From assembly GCA_002898975.1 (NCBI GenBank), contig BEID01000003.1, forward strand, positions 1 through 15,720: a DNA stretch of 15,720 nt, given 5' to 3'. The translations under genes and the position numbers were made by a program. Shown one piece after another: positions 1 to 7,009 of this stretch. The notes under the pieces were generated by a model. The model saw only the letters and a list, made by a program, of their open reading frames with translations, was not told where the DNA came from and did not search any database. Numbering within the stretch: the first letter of the stretch is position 1; the number at the start of each line of letters is the position of its first letter. This DNA is from a bacterium HR27 (lineage in GTDB: Bacteria; Chloroflexota; Chloroflexia; Thermomicrobiales; Thermomicrobiaceae).

Positions 1-2
1 CG

Positions 3-443
3 CTCCCGGCAACGTTCGTCTCCGCATGCTTGCAAGCCTTGAGCTTCGTCTCTTCGGGCAACGAGCCGCAAAACGGGTTTGCTGCCTCATTTGCGGTGCT
101 GGCTGTCTGCCTCGGGTGCTTGTCGTTCATCCTCTCGCTCGCCACGACCTTCGTCATGCCCCTCCCACTCAGCCGCTTGGCCATTACGGACCGTCTGGGC
201 GAAGCATTCGCCGTCGCGGCGATCTTCAGCGAGATCGGTCGGGCGGCGACGACGCTCCTGATCGTCCTGGTGCTTTCGATCGTCCTCGGCATCCTTGCTC
301 TCTTCGGCGTGCTGTTGTGCGTGGTGGGTGTACTGGCAACACTCCTCTACGCATACTTCGTTCAAGCCCATCTCTGGGGTCAAGTGCGCCGCCAACTCCT
401 CAGCGGTAGCGCCAGCGCCACTCCTGTGCCGACCATGGGTTGA
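3..443 (+). CDS. DUF4013-like membrane protein, 5'-truncated by the window edge
   Basis: The frame is open from the first bases of the window, so only the C-terminal 146 residues are seen. A TTG at 30 could be read as a start, but the open frame upstream argues for a truncated longer gene. There are two hydrophobic blocks, roughly residues 28-50 (ASFAVLAVCLGCLSF onward) and 82-118 (TLLIVLVLSIVLGILALF, then a Cys/Gly-rich helix). Between them lies an amphipathic stretch ending ...AFAVAAIFSEIG. The pattern of an amphipathic 'AF...IF..I' segment, a long helix pair with a GVLLCVVGV core, then a 'YFVQAHLWGQ' end resembles the C-terminal part of DUF4013 proteins, an integral membrane family of unknown function. 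That assignment is from memory of the family pattern. No function can be proposed. Confidence 0.65.
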   Translation, partial: LPATFVSACLQALSFVSSGNEPQNGFAASFAVLAVCLGCLSFILSLATTFVMPLPLSRLAITDRLGEAFAVAAIFSEIGRAATTLLIVLVLSIVLGILALFGVLLCVVGVLATLLYAYFVQAHLWGQVRRQLLSGSASATPVPTMG

Positions 444-741
444 CCTCGTCGTCGCTCCGACCGCACTGGTGGGACAGGGCAATGCCGCTGCGCGGTGTGC
501 TGTGCGCAGCATCCGTGCTGGTTCTCGGTGTCGCGAGTGGATCATCGGGATCGTTGCAAGAGACGCAGTATGCCAATCCCAAGCGGCTGACATTCCGGTT
601 ACCCAGCTGGTGCGGTACACTGATGCACGATTCGAACGTGCGGTCAACCCAGCACGAGTCCGGACTGCGTACGGCGATCGAGCCTCTGCCGCAGTGTTCA
701 GAGGGAAGCGGCCACTCTTTGACCGCCCGACCTCATAAGGG
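444..741. other. Gene-poor region upstream of dnaJ
   Basis: No convincing gene was found in this stretch. An ATG at 482 opens a 97-codon + frame to 775 with a signal-peptide-like N-terminus (MPLRGVLCAASVLVLGVAS). Its ribosome site is poor and its 3' end covers the dnaJ promoter, so it is not called. The region contains a 7-bp inverted repeat GCTGCGC/GCGCAGC (487-493 and 504-510, 10-nt loop, no T-run). It also contains the stronger GCACG-ATTCGAA-CGTGC repeat listed separately. Confidence 0.5.
617..697 (-). repeat. Inverted repeat resembling a tRNA T-arm plus acceptor stem
   Basis: Positions 625-641 form a 5-bp stem with a 7-nt loop. Read on the - strand this is GCACG-TTCGAAT-CGTGC, which fits the T-arm consensus (G53, TTCGA, C61). 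A 6-bp pair, ACACTG (617-622) with CAGTGT (692-697), closes an 81-nt span around it like an acceptor stem. No anticodon stem with a 7-nt loop and no standard D-arm could be found, so this is not called a tRNA. It could be a tRNA remnant, a protein-binding palindrome, or chance. Confidence 0.35.
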
Positions 742-770
742 TTGCTACGAGGCGACTCAAGCGTTATACT
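742..770 (+). promoter_or_regulatory. Sigma-70-type promoter of the dnaJ-family gene, with HAIR-like half-site
   Basis: A -35 TTGCTA (742-747) and a -10 TATACT (765-770) are separated by exactly 17 bp, 41 nt before the start codon at 812. ACTCAAG at 755-761 is identical to the right half of the HspR-associated inverted repeat (CTTGAGT-N7-ACTCAAG). The left half at the proper 7-nt spacing is GTTGCTA (741-747), which keeps only TTG. The placement across the -35 and spacer would suit a repressor. Confidence 0.65.
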
Positions 771-811
771 CCTGAAGCGAGGCGTGCGGAAAGTCGAGGT
801 GGCAGGCGGCG

Positions 812-1837
812 ATGGAGTTCAAGGACTACTACAAGATTCTCGGTGTGCCGCGCGATGCGGATCAGGAAACGATCCGCAAGGCCTATCTGCGTCTCGCGCG
901 CAAGTATCACCCGGATGTCAACAAGTCACCAGAAGCCGAAGAGAAGTTCAAGGAAATCAACGAAGCCTACGAGGTTCTCCGCGATCCGGAGAAGCGTGCC
1001 AAGTACGACCGCTTCGGCGCCGACTGGGAGCGCTATCAGCAGGCCGCCGGCGCCCAGGGTGCTGCGACCGATTTCGCCGAATGGTTCTTCGGCACGCGCG
1101 AGCGGGCACGCGAACGGCGCCGCCGCACGAGCGACTTCTCCGAATTCTTCGACCTCCTGTTCGGAGACCTCGGCGACCTCTTCACGACCGGCGGCGAGCG
1201 CGTGCGCGTCCGCGCGCGGCCAGAGCGCGGTCAGGATTACGAGCACCCGATCGACGTCACATTGCGCGAGGCGTATCACGGCGCAACGCGCCGTATCGAC
1301 GTGAAGATCGATGAGATCTGCCCGACCTGCCACGGGAGTGGCCTCAACGGCCGAGGTATCTGCCGTACCTGTGGAGGAAGCGGTTACCTGACCCGCACGA
1401 AGACGCTGGAGGTCAAGATCCCGCCTGGCGTCCGGGAGGGCTCGCGGATCCGTATCGCAGGGCAGGGCGGGCCTGGTGTCAACGGCGGGCCACCGGGTGA
1501 CCTCTACCTGCGCGTCCATCTGCTGCCCGACCCGCAGTTCACGCTGGACGGGGATAACCTGCGCACCGAGGTCGAGGTGCCACTCTATACCGCCATCCTC
1601 GGCGGTGAAGTGACCGTCCCGACCCTCGACCGGCCGGTCGTCTTGCGCATCCCGCCCGGAACCCAGAACGGGCAGGTCTTCCGCCTGCGCGGGAAAGGCA
1701 TGCCGTCGCTCCGCACCGGCGAGCGCGGCGACCTGCTCGTCAAGGTCAAGGTCGTTCTTCCGACTGACTTGACCGAAGAGGAACGGCGGTTGTTCCAGCG
1801 CCTGCGCGAGCTCCGTGAGGCTCGGGTCCGTGCCTGA
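812..1837 (+). CDS. dnaJ: DnaJ-family (Hsp40) cochaperone with a two-repeat zinc motif
   Basis: A cytoplasmic Hsp40 that would stimulate the DnaK ATPase and hand over unfolded clients. The J-domain spans about residues 1-70 with the essential HPD at 33-35. It is followed by an unusual Phe/Arg/Asp-rich linker (about 80-150) in place of the typical Gly/Phe region, and then the substrate-binding C-terminal beta domains (about 155-330, with the motif [15 protein letters not shown]). Only two CxxCxGxG motifs are present, at C170-G177 and C184-G191; classical DnaJ has four and CbpA none. It is therefore intermediate between types. At 341 residues it is shorter than typical DnaJ (about 375). ATG 812 has GAGGTGG at 796-802. 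The gene is monocistronic or first in its unit, with its own promoter; dnaK and grpE are not in the window. The family is certain; the choice of dnaJ over a cbpA-like name is not. Confidence 0.9.
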   Translation: MEFKDYYKILGVPRDADQETIRKAYLRLARKYHPDVNKSPEAEEKFKEINEAYEVLRDPEKRAKYDRFGADWERYQQAAGAQGAATDFAEWFFGTRERARERRRRTSDFSEFFDLLFGDLGDLFTTGGERVRVRARPERGQDYEHPIDVTLREAYHGATRRIDVKIDEICPTCHGSGLNGRGICRTCGGSGYLTRTKTLEVKIPPGVREGSRIRIAGQGGPGVNGGPPGDLYLRVHLLPDPQFTLDGDNLRTEVEVPLYTAILGGEVTVPTLDRPVVLRIPPGTQNGQVFRLRGKGMPSLRTGERGDLLVKVKVVLPTDLTEEERRLFQRLRELREARVRA

Positions 1838-1848
1838 TGCCCGGTGAA

Positions 1849-1857
1849 TGCTATAGT
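1849..1857 (+). promoter_or_regulatory. Extended -10 promoter upstream of purA
   Basis: TG-C-TATAGT matches the extended -10 pattern TGnTATAAT with one mismatch. It begins 11 bp after the dnaJ stop codon and about 50 bp before the purA start. No good -35 hexamer lies at 16-18 bp, which is usual for extended -10 promoters. It would transcribe purA and probably the packed genes downstream. Confidence 0.45.
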
Positions 1858-1908
1858 TCTGGGGGCATCGTGCCCGCATACTTGGATGAGTACTGAGGAG
1901 TCCGTTCC

Positions 1909-3204
1909 ATGCCGGTCACAATCGTCCTGGGCGGCCAGTGGGGCGATGAGGGGAAGGGCAAGATCACCGATGCGCTCGCCGCGTCAGCGGACGTCGTGGT
2001 ACGCCCGAACGGCTCGACGAATGCCGGTCATACAGTCGTTACCGACGATGGCGTCTTCAAATTGCACGTGATTCCTTCCGGCATTCTCTATCCGCATTGC
2101 ACGTGCGTCATCGGTGCCGGTGTCGCCGTCTCGCCCCCTGACCTGCTGCGCGAGATTGCGACCCTACGTGAGCGCCACGCTCGACTCGGCCAGCTCTACT
2201 TGAGCGACCGTGCCCACGTCATCATGCCCTACCACCCGCTCCTCGACGCCTACGAAGAAGCGCGCCGAGGGTCGGCCGGTATCGGCACCACGCTACGGGG
2301 AAACGGTCCAGCTTTCACCGACAAGGTCGCCCGGCGCGGTATCCGTATCGCCGATCTCCTCCCCGGTGCCGAGGCAGTGTTGCGCCGGAAGCTCGAGATT
2401 CTGCTCCCGGAGAAGAACACGCTCTTCGTTCATCTGTACGGACGAGAACCGGTCGATTTGGACGAACTGCTCCACGAGGCACAGCGCTGGGGCGAGCAGC
2501 TGGCCCCGTACGTGATCGCTGCCGAAGTCTTCGTGCAGGACGCGGTCGCCGCGGGCAAGCACGTCATCGTCGAAGCTGCCCAAGGGACGATGCTCGACCT
2601 GGACTACGGCACCTACCCCTATGTCACCTCGAGTCCACCGACCGCCGCCGGGGCATGCCAGGGAGCGGGTATCGCACCGACACAAGTCGACCGCGTCATC
2701 GGGGTGTTCAAGGCCTATACCACTCGAGTCGGAGCCGGCCCCTTCCCGACCGAATTGCATGACGACACCGGCCAGCTGCTTCGCGAACGGGGCCGGGAAT
2801 ACGGAACCACGACCGGTCGCCCCCGGCGTGTCGGCTGGTTCGACGCAGTGGCTGCACGCTACACGGCCCGCCTCAACGGTATGACCGAGGCCGCTCTAAC
2901 CAAACTCGACATGCTGGATCCTTTGCCGGAAATCCGTATCTGCACGGGCTACCGGCTCGGCGATCAGCTGCTCAGCGCTCCACCAGCTCGTATCGACCTC
3001 TACGAAGCGGTCGAACCGGTCTACGAAACGCTTCCGGGCTGGCGCGCGGATACGAGCTCCGCGACATCCTTCGCCGATCTGCCGGTGGAAGCACGCCGCT
3101 ACGTCGAGCGCATCGAGGAACTCATCGGCGTGCCGATAACCATGATCGGAATCGGCCCAGCCCGCCGGCAAATCGTCTGGCGTCATGCCGAAGCGCTCGC
3201 GTGA
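1909..3204 (+). CDS. purA: Adenylosuccinate synthetase, divergent motifs
   Basis: Joins IMP and aspartate with GTP hydrolysis in the first committed step of AMP synthesis, in the cytoplasm. The N-terminal nucleotide loop GDEGKGK (12-18, with catalytic Asp13) and the catalytic His41 in NAGHT are intact. GTYPYVTSS, RVGAGPFPTEL, TTGRPRRVGWFD and the guanine-reading TKLD follow in the usual order, and 431 residues is the family length. Several normally fixed spots differ: GTTLRGNGPAFTDK (126-139) where GTTxRGIGPAYxDK is usual, EAAQG (222-226) for EGAQG, and GIGPARR near the C-terminus for the STGPDR-like guanine loop. ATG 1909 is preceded by GAGGAG at 1895-1900 with 8-nt spacing. fabZ follows after 18 nt. 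The enzyme assignment is firm; whether the substitutions alter kinetics is unknown. Confidence 0.95.
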   Translation: MPVTIVLGGQWGDEGKGKITDALAASADVVVRPNGSTNAGHTVVTDDGVFKLHVIPSGILYPHCTCVIGAGVAVSPPDLLREIATLRERHARLGQLYLSDRAHVIMPYHPLLDAYEEARRGSAGIGTTLRGNGPAFTDKVARRGIRIADLLPGAEAVLRRKLEILLPEKNTLFVHLYGREPVDLDELLHEAQRWGEQLAPYVIAAEVFVQDAVAAGKHVIVEAAQGTMLDLDYGTYPYVTSSPPTAAGACQGAGIAPTQVDRVIGVFKAYTTRVGAGPFPTELHDDTGQLLRERGREYGTTTGRPRRVGWFDAVAARYTARLNGMTEAALTKLDMLDPLPEIRICTGYRLGDQLLSAPPARIDLYEAVEPVYETLPGWRADTSSATSFADLPVEARRYVERIEELIGVPITMIGIGPARRQIVWRHAEALA

Positions 3205-3222
3205 GGAACGGACGGTCGAGCG

Positions 3223-3672
3223 ATGCTCGAGGCCTGGCAGATCCAGGAACTCATTCCCCACCGGTATCCTTTCCTACTCGTCGACCGAATCATCGAGGTC
3301 GAGTGGGGACAGCGCGCTGTCGGTATCAAGAACGTTACCGTGAACGAGCCGTTTTTCGTCGGTCATTTTCCGGGAAACCCGGTGATGCCGGGTGTCCTGA
3401 TCGTCGAGGCACTCGCGCAAGTGGGGGCAGTCGCTCTGCTCGGCCACGAGGACTACCGCGGCAAGATGGCCTTCTTCGCTGGTATCGACCGCGTGCGCTT
3501 CAAGCGTCCCGTCCGGCCGGGCGACACGCTCCGTCTCGAGGTGCAGCTCGGCAAGATCCGCCGGAATATCGGTACCGGCACAGGGCGAGCGACCGTTGAC
3601 GGAGAACTCGCCGCCGAGGGCGAAATTCTCTTCGCGATCCTGGATCCGGAAACGGCCCGATCGGCACGCTGA
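3223..3672 (+). CDS. fabZ: (3R)-hydroxyacyl-ACP dehydratase FabZ
   Basis: Dehydrates beta-hydroxyacyl-ACP to trans-2-enoyl-ACP in type II fatty acid elongation, in the cytoplasm. It is a single hot-dog domain of 149 residues, the normal size. The active-site His48 lies in [13 protein letters not shown] and the catalytic Glu62 in IVEALAQ. The N-terminal [12 protein letters not shown] signature is intact, which separates FabZ from FabA. GAGGAA overlapping the purA stop, 14 nt from the ATG, is the only visible ribosome site, so translation may depend partly on coupling with purA. A glycosyltransferase starts 3 nt after its stop codon. Its position between purA and envelope glycosyltransferases, away from other fab genes, suggests a link to envelope lipid production, but that is context only. 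Confidence 0.95.
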   Translation: MLEAWQIQELIPHRYPFLLVDRIIEVEWGQRAVGIKNVTVNEPFFVGHFPGNPVMPGVLIVEALAQVGAVALLGHEDYRGKMAFFAGIDRVRFKRPVRPGDTLRLEVQLGKIRRNIGTGTGRATVDGELAAEGEILFAILDPETARSAR

Positions 3673-3675
3673 CGG

Positions 3676-4710
3676 ATGCACCGCATCCTACTCGTGAAAC
3701 CATGCTGTCTCGGCGACGCGCTCATGGCGACACCGGTTTTACGTGCACTCCACACCGCCTTTCCGCACGCGGTCATCGATGTCGCCGTATCTCCATGGGC
3801 TGCCCCGGCCTTCGACGGCCACCCTGCCGTGCGTCGGCTCATCCCTTATCCCGAGCGGCCGTCCCTCGCCCGGATCGCAGCTCTCGCCCGACAACTGACC
3901 GGTGAAAGCTACGACTGCGCGCTCGGACTCGATCGCTCACCGTACGTCGGTGCGCTCCTCTGGCTGAGTCGCATACCGATCCGCGCTGGCCTCGGGAGCG
4001 GCTGGCGCGGGCGCTTCTACACCCATCCCGTCCAGCCGCAGCCGACACAGCACGAGACGGAGGTCTATCTCGCCGTGAGTCGTGCTCTCGGTGTACCCGA
4101 CCGCGGCCTCGAACCCGAATATTTCGTCCAGCCGCTGGCACGGGAACGAATGACAGCGCGAACCGCCTCCTTGCCGCGCCCACGCGTCGTGCTGCACCCA
4201 GGCGGCGCTGTCAACCCGGGCAGTCGCCTCCTCGCCAAACGGTGGCCGCCTGAGCGGTTCGCCCACCTCGCAGACCAGCTCGTCGCGCGCTTCGGTGCCA
4301 CGGTCGTCCTGGTCGGCGGACCGACCGACCGCGAGGCGGTCGAAGCGGTCCGCCGGACCGCACGAGCACGCCTCATCGACTGGTCTGAGGAGCTGGCCTG
4401 GGAGGACCTGGCAGCGCTCCTGGCTGTGGCCGACCTGTTCGTCGGGAACGACACCGGCGTCGGACACCTGGCGGCCGCTGTCGGGACTGCGACCGTCTCG
4501 ATATTCGGTCCAACGAGCCCTCGTCGCTATCGACCGCTCGGTCGACGGAGCCTCGTCTGCGCACCGCCGGAGAGCTGGCACAGCCCGACCGAGCAGGACT
4601 TGCGCCGGCCGTTTCCAGTACCGACGCAGCACGATATTCGCCGGGTGACGGTCGAAGACGTGTTCAACGCCTGTTGCACACTCCTCGAGTCGAGTGGAGC
4701 GCCAGCATGA
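3676..4710 (+). CDS. Glycosyltransferase family 9 (heptosyltransferase-like), copy 1
   Basis: A GT-B fold transferase of the family that includes ADP-heptose:LPS heptosyltransferases; the true donor and acceptor are unknown. The N-terminal acceptor-side motif is ILLVKPCCLGDALMATPVL (4-22). The second Rossmann half begins with VVLHPGG around His174. The donor-site motif GNDTGVGHLAA includes Asp259 and is followed by IFGPTSP. At 344 residues the length is typical. It lacks the Cys cluster seen near the C-terminus of the two other GT9 proteins here, so it may act on a different substrate. Its start lies 3 nt after fabZ and its last 4 nt form an ATGA overlap with the next gene. It is predicted cytoplasmic or peripheral to the membrane, since no TM segment is evident. 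Confidence 0.88.
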   Translation: MHRILLVKPCCLGDALMATPVLRALHTAFPHAVIDVAVSPWAAPAFDGHPAVRRLIPYPERPSLARIAALARQLTGESYDCALGLDRSPYVGALLWLSRIPIRAGLGSGWRGRFYTHPVQPQPTQHETEVYLAVSRALGVPDRGLEPEYFVQPLARERMTARTASLPRPRVVLHPGGAVNPGSRLLAKRWPPERFAHLADQLVARFGATVVLVGGPTDREAVEAVRRTARARLIDWSEELAWEDLAALLAVADLFVGNDTGVGHLAAAVGTATVSIFGPTSPRRYRPLGRRSLVCAPPESWHSPTEQDLRRPFPVPTQHDIRRVTVEDVFNACCTLLESSGAPA

Positions 4711-5864
4711 TACGTGAGGGAACGCGCGCACTCATCCGCGCCGTCGGGCGCTCGATAGCTGCGTCGCTCGTTCCACCAGCTCCACGCCGGGAACTCCTGG
4801 TGATCCAGCCGGACCACCTCGGTGATGGCATTCTCGCGCTTCCGGCACTCCGCTGGATCCGTCGTACTTATCCCTCCCTTCAGCTCACCCTGGCGATCGG
4901 ACCCTGGAATGTCCCCTTGTACGAAACGGTCAGCGTGTGCGATGACCTTCTCGTGCTTCCCTTCCCTGGATTCAGCCGGGAACGTCCGCGAACACCGCTG
5001 GCGCCGTATCGTCTTCTCGTTCAGGAAGCAAGGCGCCTCCGGCGACGGAGCCCACTCGCAGCGATCGTCTTGCGCGACGACCACTGGTGGGGTGCCTGGC
5101 TCTGCAAATTAGCCGGAGTTCCCATCCGAATCGGTGCCGATCATCCAGAGGTCCGGCCGTTCCTCACGCACCCGGTACCGCTCCGCTCGACGCACGTCGC
5201 TGCGCGCGATATCGAACTCGTCGCCGCATTCCTGCGCATCCTGGGAATCGAGGGCACCAACACCGAGGTTTCCCCAGACCGTTTTCCGCTTACCTGGCCT
5301 ATCGACACGGCAGCACAGGAACAGGTGCGCCGCCTCCTGCGAGACCATGGCGTCACCGAGCCGTTCGTCGTCGTGCACCCGGGCTCCGGTGCGTCCGCCA
5401 AGTGCTGGCCGGCGACTCGCTGGACCACCGTGGTCGGGGCACTCCAGCAGCGCGGTCTCCAGGTTGTCCTGACCGGCTCGACAGGCGAACGGCCGGAGCT
5501 CGAGACGATCACCCGAGGTATTCGCATGCCCGTGACAATCCTATCTGGCGTTCTGTCTTTGGCGATGCTGGCCGAACTCCTCCGTCTCGCCCAGCTCGTG
5601 ATCGGGCCCGATACCGGGCCGCTGCACCTCGCCGTCGCAGTGGGGACACCATCGCTGCATCTCTTCGGACCGACCCAGCCAGAGCGGTTCGGCCCCTGGG
5701 GACCGCCCGAGCGCCACCGTATCCTTCGATCGGCACTCACGTGCGTGCGGTGCGGCAACATCGGTCCGGATCGAAAGCTCGGGCTCGGCTGTATGATCGC
5801 ATTGACACCAGAGCAGGTTCTCGTCGTAGTGGATGAGCTTCTCGTCTCGAGCAGGGAGCGATGA
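4707..5864 (+). CDS. Glycosyltransferase family 9 (heptosyltransferase-like), copy 2
   Basis: Second GT9 protein, 385 residues. The chosen ATG at 4707 overlaps the upstream stop as ATGA and has GGAG 7 nt before it; an in-frame TTG at 4674 would only extend into the previous gene. Residues 1-28 are a basic, amphipathic extension. The family motif LLVIQPDHLGD follows at 30-40, then VVVHPGSG, and the donor-site motif GPDTGPLHLAVAVGTP with LFGPTQP. The C-terminus carries C346-x2-C349 and C362 in a GCM setting followed by LTPEQV. This CxxC...CM..ItpeqV arrangement is common in GT9 and might bind metal or brace the fold. It is translationally coupled on both sides. The donor sugar is not predictable from sequence. 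Confidence 0.88.
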   Translation: MIREGTRALIRAVGRSIAASLVPPAPRRELLVIQPDHLGDGILALPALRWIRRTYPSLQLTLAIGPWNVPLYETVSVCDDLLVLPFPGFSRERPRTPLAPYRLLVQEARRLRRRSPLAAIVLRDDHWWGAWLCKLAGVPIRIGADHPEVRPFLTHPVPLRSTHVAARDIELVAAFLRILGIEGTNTEVSPDRFPLTWPIDTAAQEQVRRLLRDHGVTEPFVVVHPGSGASAKCWPATRWTTVVGALQQRGLQVVLTGSTGERPELETITRGIRMPVTILSGVLSLAMLAELLRLAQLVIGPDTGPLHLAVAVGTPSLHLFGPTQPERFGPWGPPERHRILRSALTCVRCGNIGPDRKLGLGCMIALTPEQVLVVVDELLVSSRER

Positions 5865-7009
5865 AACAGCCCGTCATCGGCATCGACGCGAGTCGCATTG
5901 CTGTAGAGAACGTGACGGGCACGGAACGGTACGCCCGGCGCATCGTCGAACACGTGTTGCAACTCCCCTGCGCTTTCCGGTTTCGATTGTTTGCCAGGAG
6001 GCCACTCGAATTGCCGGTTCCGGCAGAGCATGTCGAGCTGCGCGTGATTCCCTTTCCACGACTCTGGACTCATGGTCGACTTGCAGTCGAGTTGGTGCGA
6101 CATCCAGTCGACCTGCTCTTCGTACCTGCGCACGTCCTGCCGTTTTGGTGTCCAGTACCAGGCGTCGTAACGGTTCACGATCTCGGGTATCGCTACGAAC
6201 CCCAGGCGCATCCGGTGCTGCAACGGTTGTATCTCGAGTTCGGCACGCGGCGAAGCGTCAGCCAGGCACGCAAGGTGATCGCGATTTCCCAGGCCACAGC
6301 GAACGACCTCGTTCGCTTCTATCGGGTACCGGCCGAGCGCATCGCGGTCGTACCGCACGGCGTCGACAGTCGGTTCACGCCGCAACCCTCGGAACTCGTC
6401 ACCCGTGTCCGGGAGCGCTATGGACTGCACAAACCTTTCCTTCTGCACGTCGGTACACTCCAACCACGTAAAAATCTGGTTCGCCTCATTCGCGCGTTCG
6501 AGCTGCTGGCGACAGCCGACGACGAGCTAGAACTGGTGCTGGTTGGGAAACGAGGCTGGCTTGCCCAGTCCATCGACTCAGCGATCGCAACGAGTCCGCT
6601 ACGGCCGTGTATCCGCGTCCTCGGGCATATCGCGGACAGCGACCTTCCGGCGCTCTACAGCGCTGCGGAGGTGTTCGTCTTTCCGTCCCTTTACGAGGGC
6701 TTCGGCCTGCCGGTGCTCGAGGCGATGGCCTGTGGAACCCCGGTCGTCGCGAGTCACCGCGGCGCCCTCGCCGAAATCGGTGGTCCGGTGATCGCCTGCG
6801 ATCCACTGAGCGTCGAGGATATCGCTCGTGCGATTGCCGCAGCCCGCGATCCGCTGCGTCGCCCGGCATTGATACAGGCTGGTTTCGAGCACGTCAAACG
6901 ATTCTCCTGGCAACGATCTGCGCAGTTGACCCTGGACGTTCTCGCGCAAGCGCTCGGAACGCACCATGCGCACACGGTTCCATCGCCTACTCGTCGTGAA
7001 GATCGCTGA
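5861..7009 (+). CDS. Glycosyltransferase family 4 (GT-B retaining)
   Basis: A retaining GT4 transferase that would move a sugar from a nucleotide donor to an envelope lipid or glycan. The N-terminus contains GIDASR and TGTERYARR, typical of mannosyl/rhamnosyltransferase-like GT4 proteins that bind the acceptor. The donor half has HVGTLQPRKNL (196-206) and the EX7E signature E279-GFGLPVL-E287 followed by AMACGTPVVAS. Its 382 residues are normal. It overlaps the preceding gene by ATGA, and its last 44 nt overlap the next GT9 gene in another frame. A PimA-like role in phosphoinositol mannoside synthesis is conceivable because ino1 lies nearby, but the sequence does not show this. Confidence 0.9.
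   Translation: MKQPVIGIDASRIAVENVTGTERYARRIVEHVLQLPCAFRFRLFARRPLELPVPAEHVELRVIPFPRLWTHGRLAVELVRHPVDLLFVPAHVLPFWCPVPGVVTVHDLGYRYEPQAHPVLQRLYLEFGTRRSVSQARKVIAISQATANDLVRFYRVPAERIAVVPHGVDSRFTPQPSELVTRVRERYGLHKPFLLHVGTLQPRKNLVRLIRAFELLATADDELELVLVGKRGWLAQSIDSAIATSPLRPCIRVLGHIADSDLPALYSAAEVFVFPSLYEGFGLPVLEAMACGTPVVASHRGALAEIGGPVIACDPLSVEDIARAIAAARDPLRRPALIQAGFEHVKRFSWQRSAQLTLDVLAQALGTHHAHTVPSPTRREDR

Noticed and set aside
487..510. Hairpin GCTGCGC/GCGCAGC as a terminator of the DUF4013-like gene
   Set aside because: The loop is 10 nt and no T-run follows, so it does not look like a Rho-independent terminator.
617..697. A tRNA gene on the - strand
   Set aside because: The T-arm and a 6-bp acceptor pair fit, but there is no anticodon stem with a 7-nt loop, no standard D-arm and no CCA; a tRNA-Sec reading also fails because no TCA anticodon is suitably placed.
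482..775. Small + strand frame with a signal-peptide-like start before dnaJ
   Set aside because: The ribosome site is poor, there is no family resemblance, and its 3' end covers the well-formed dnaJ promoter. It remains possible but unsupported.
5141..6463. A 440-codon open frame on the - strand across two glycosyltransferase genes
   Set aside because: It crosses the GT9/GT4 junction and its product is Arg/Ser/Pro-rich without domains; both + strand genes have full family motifs.
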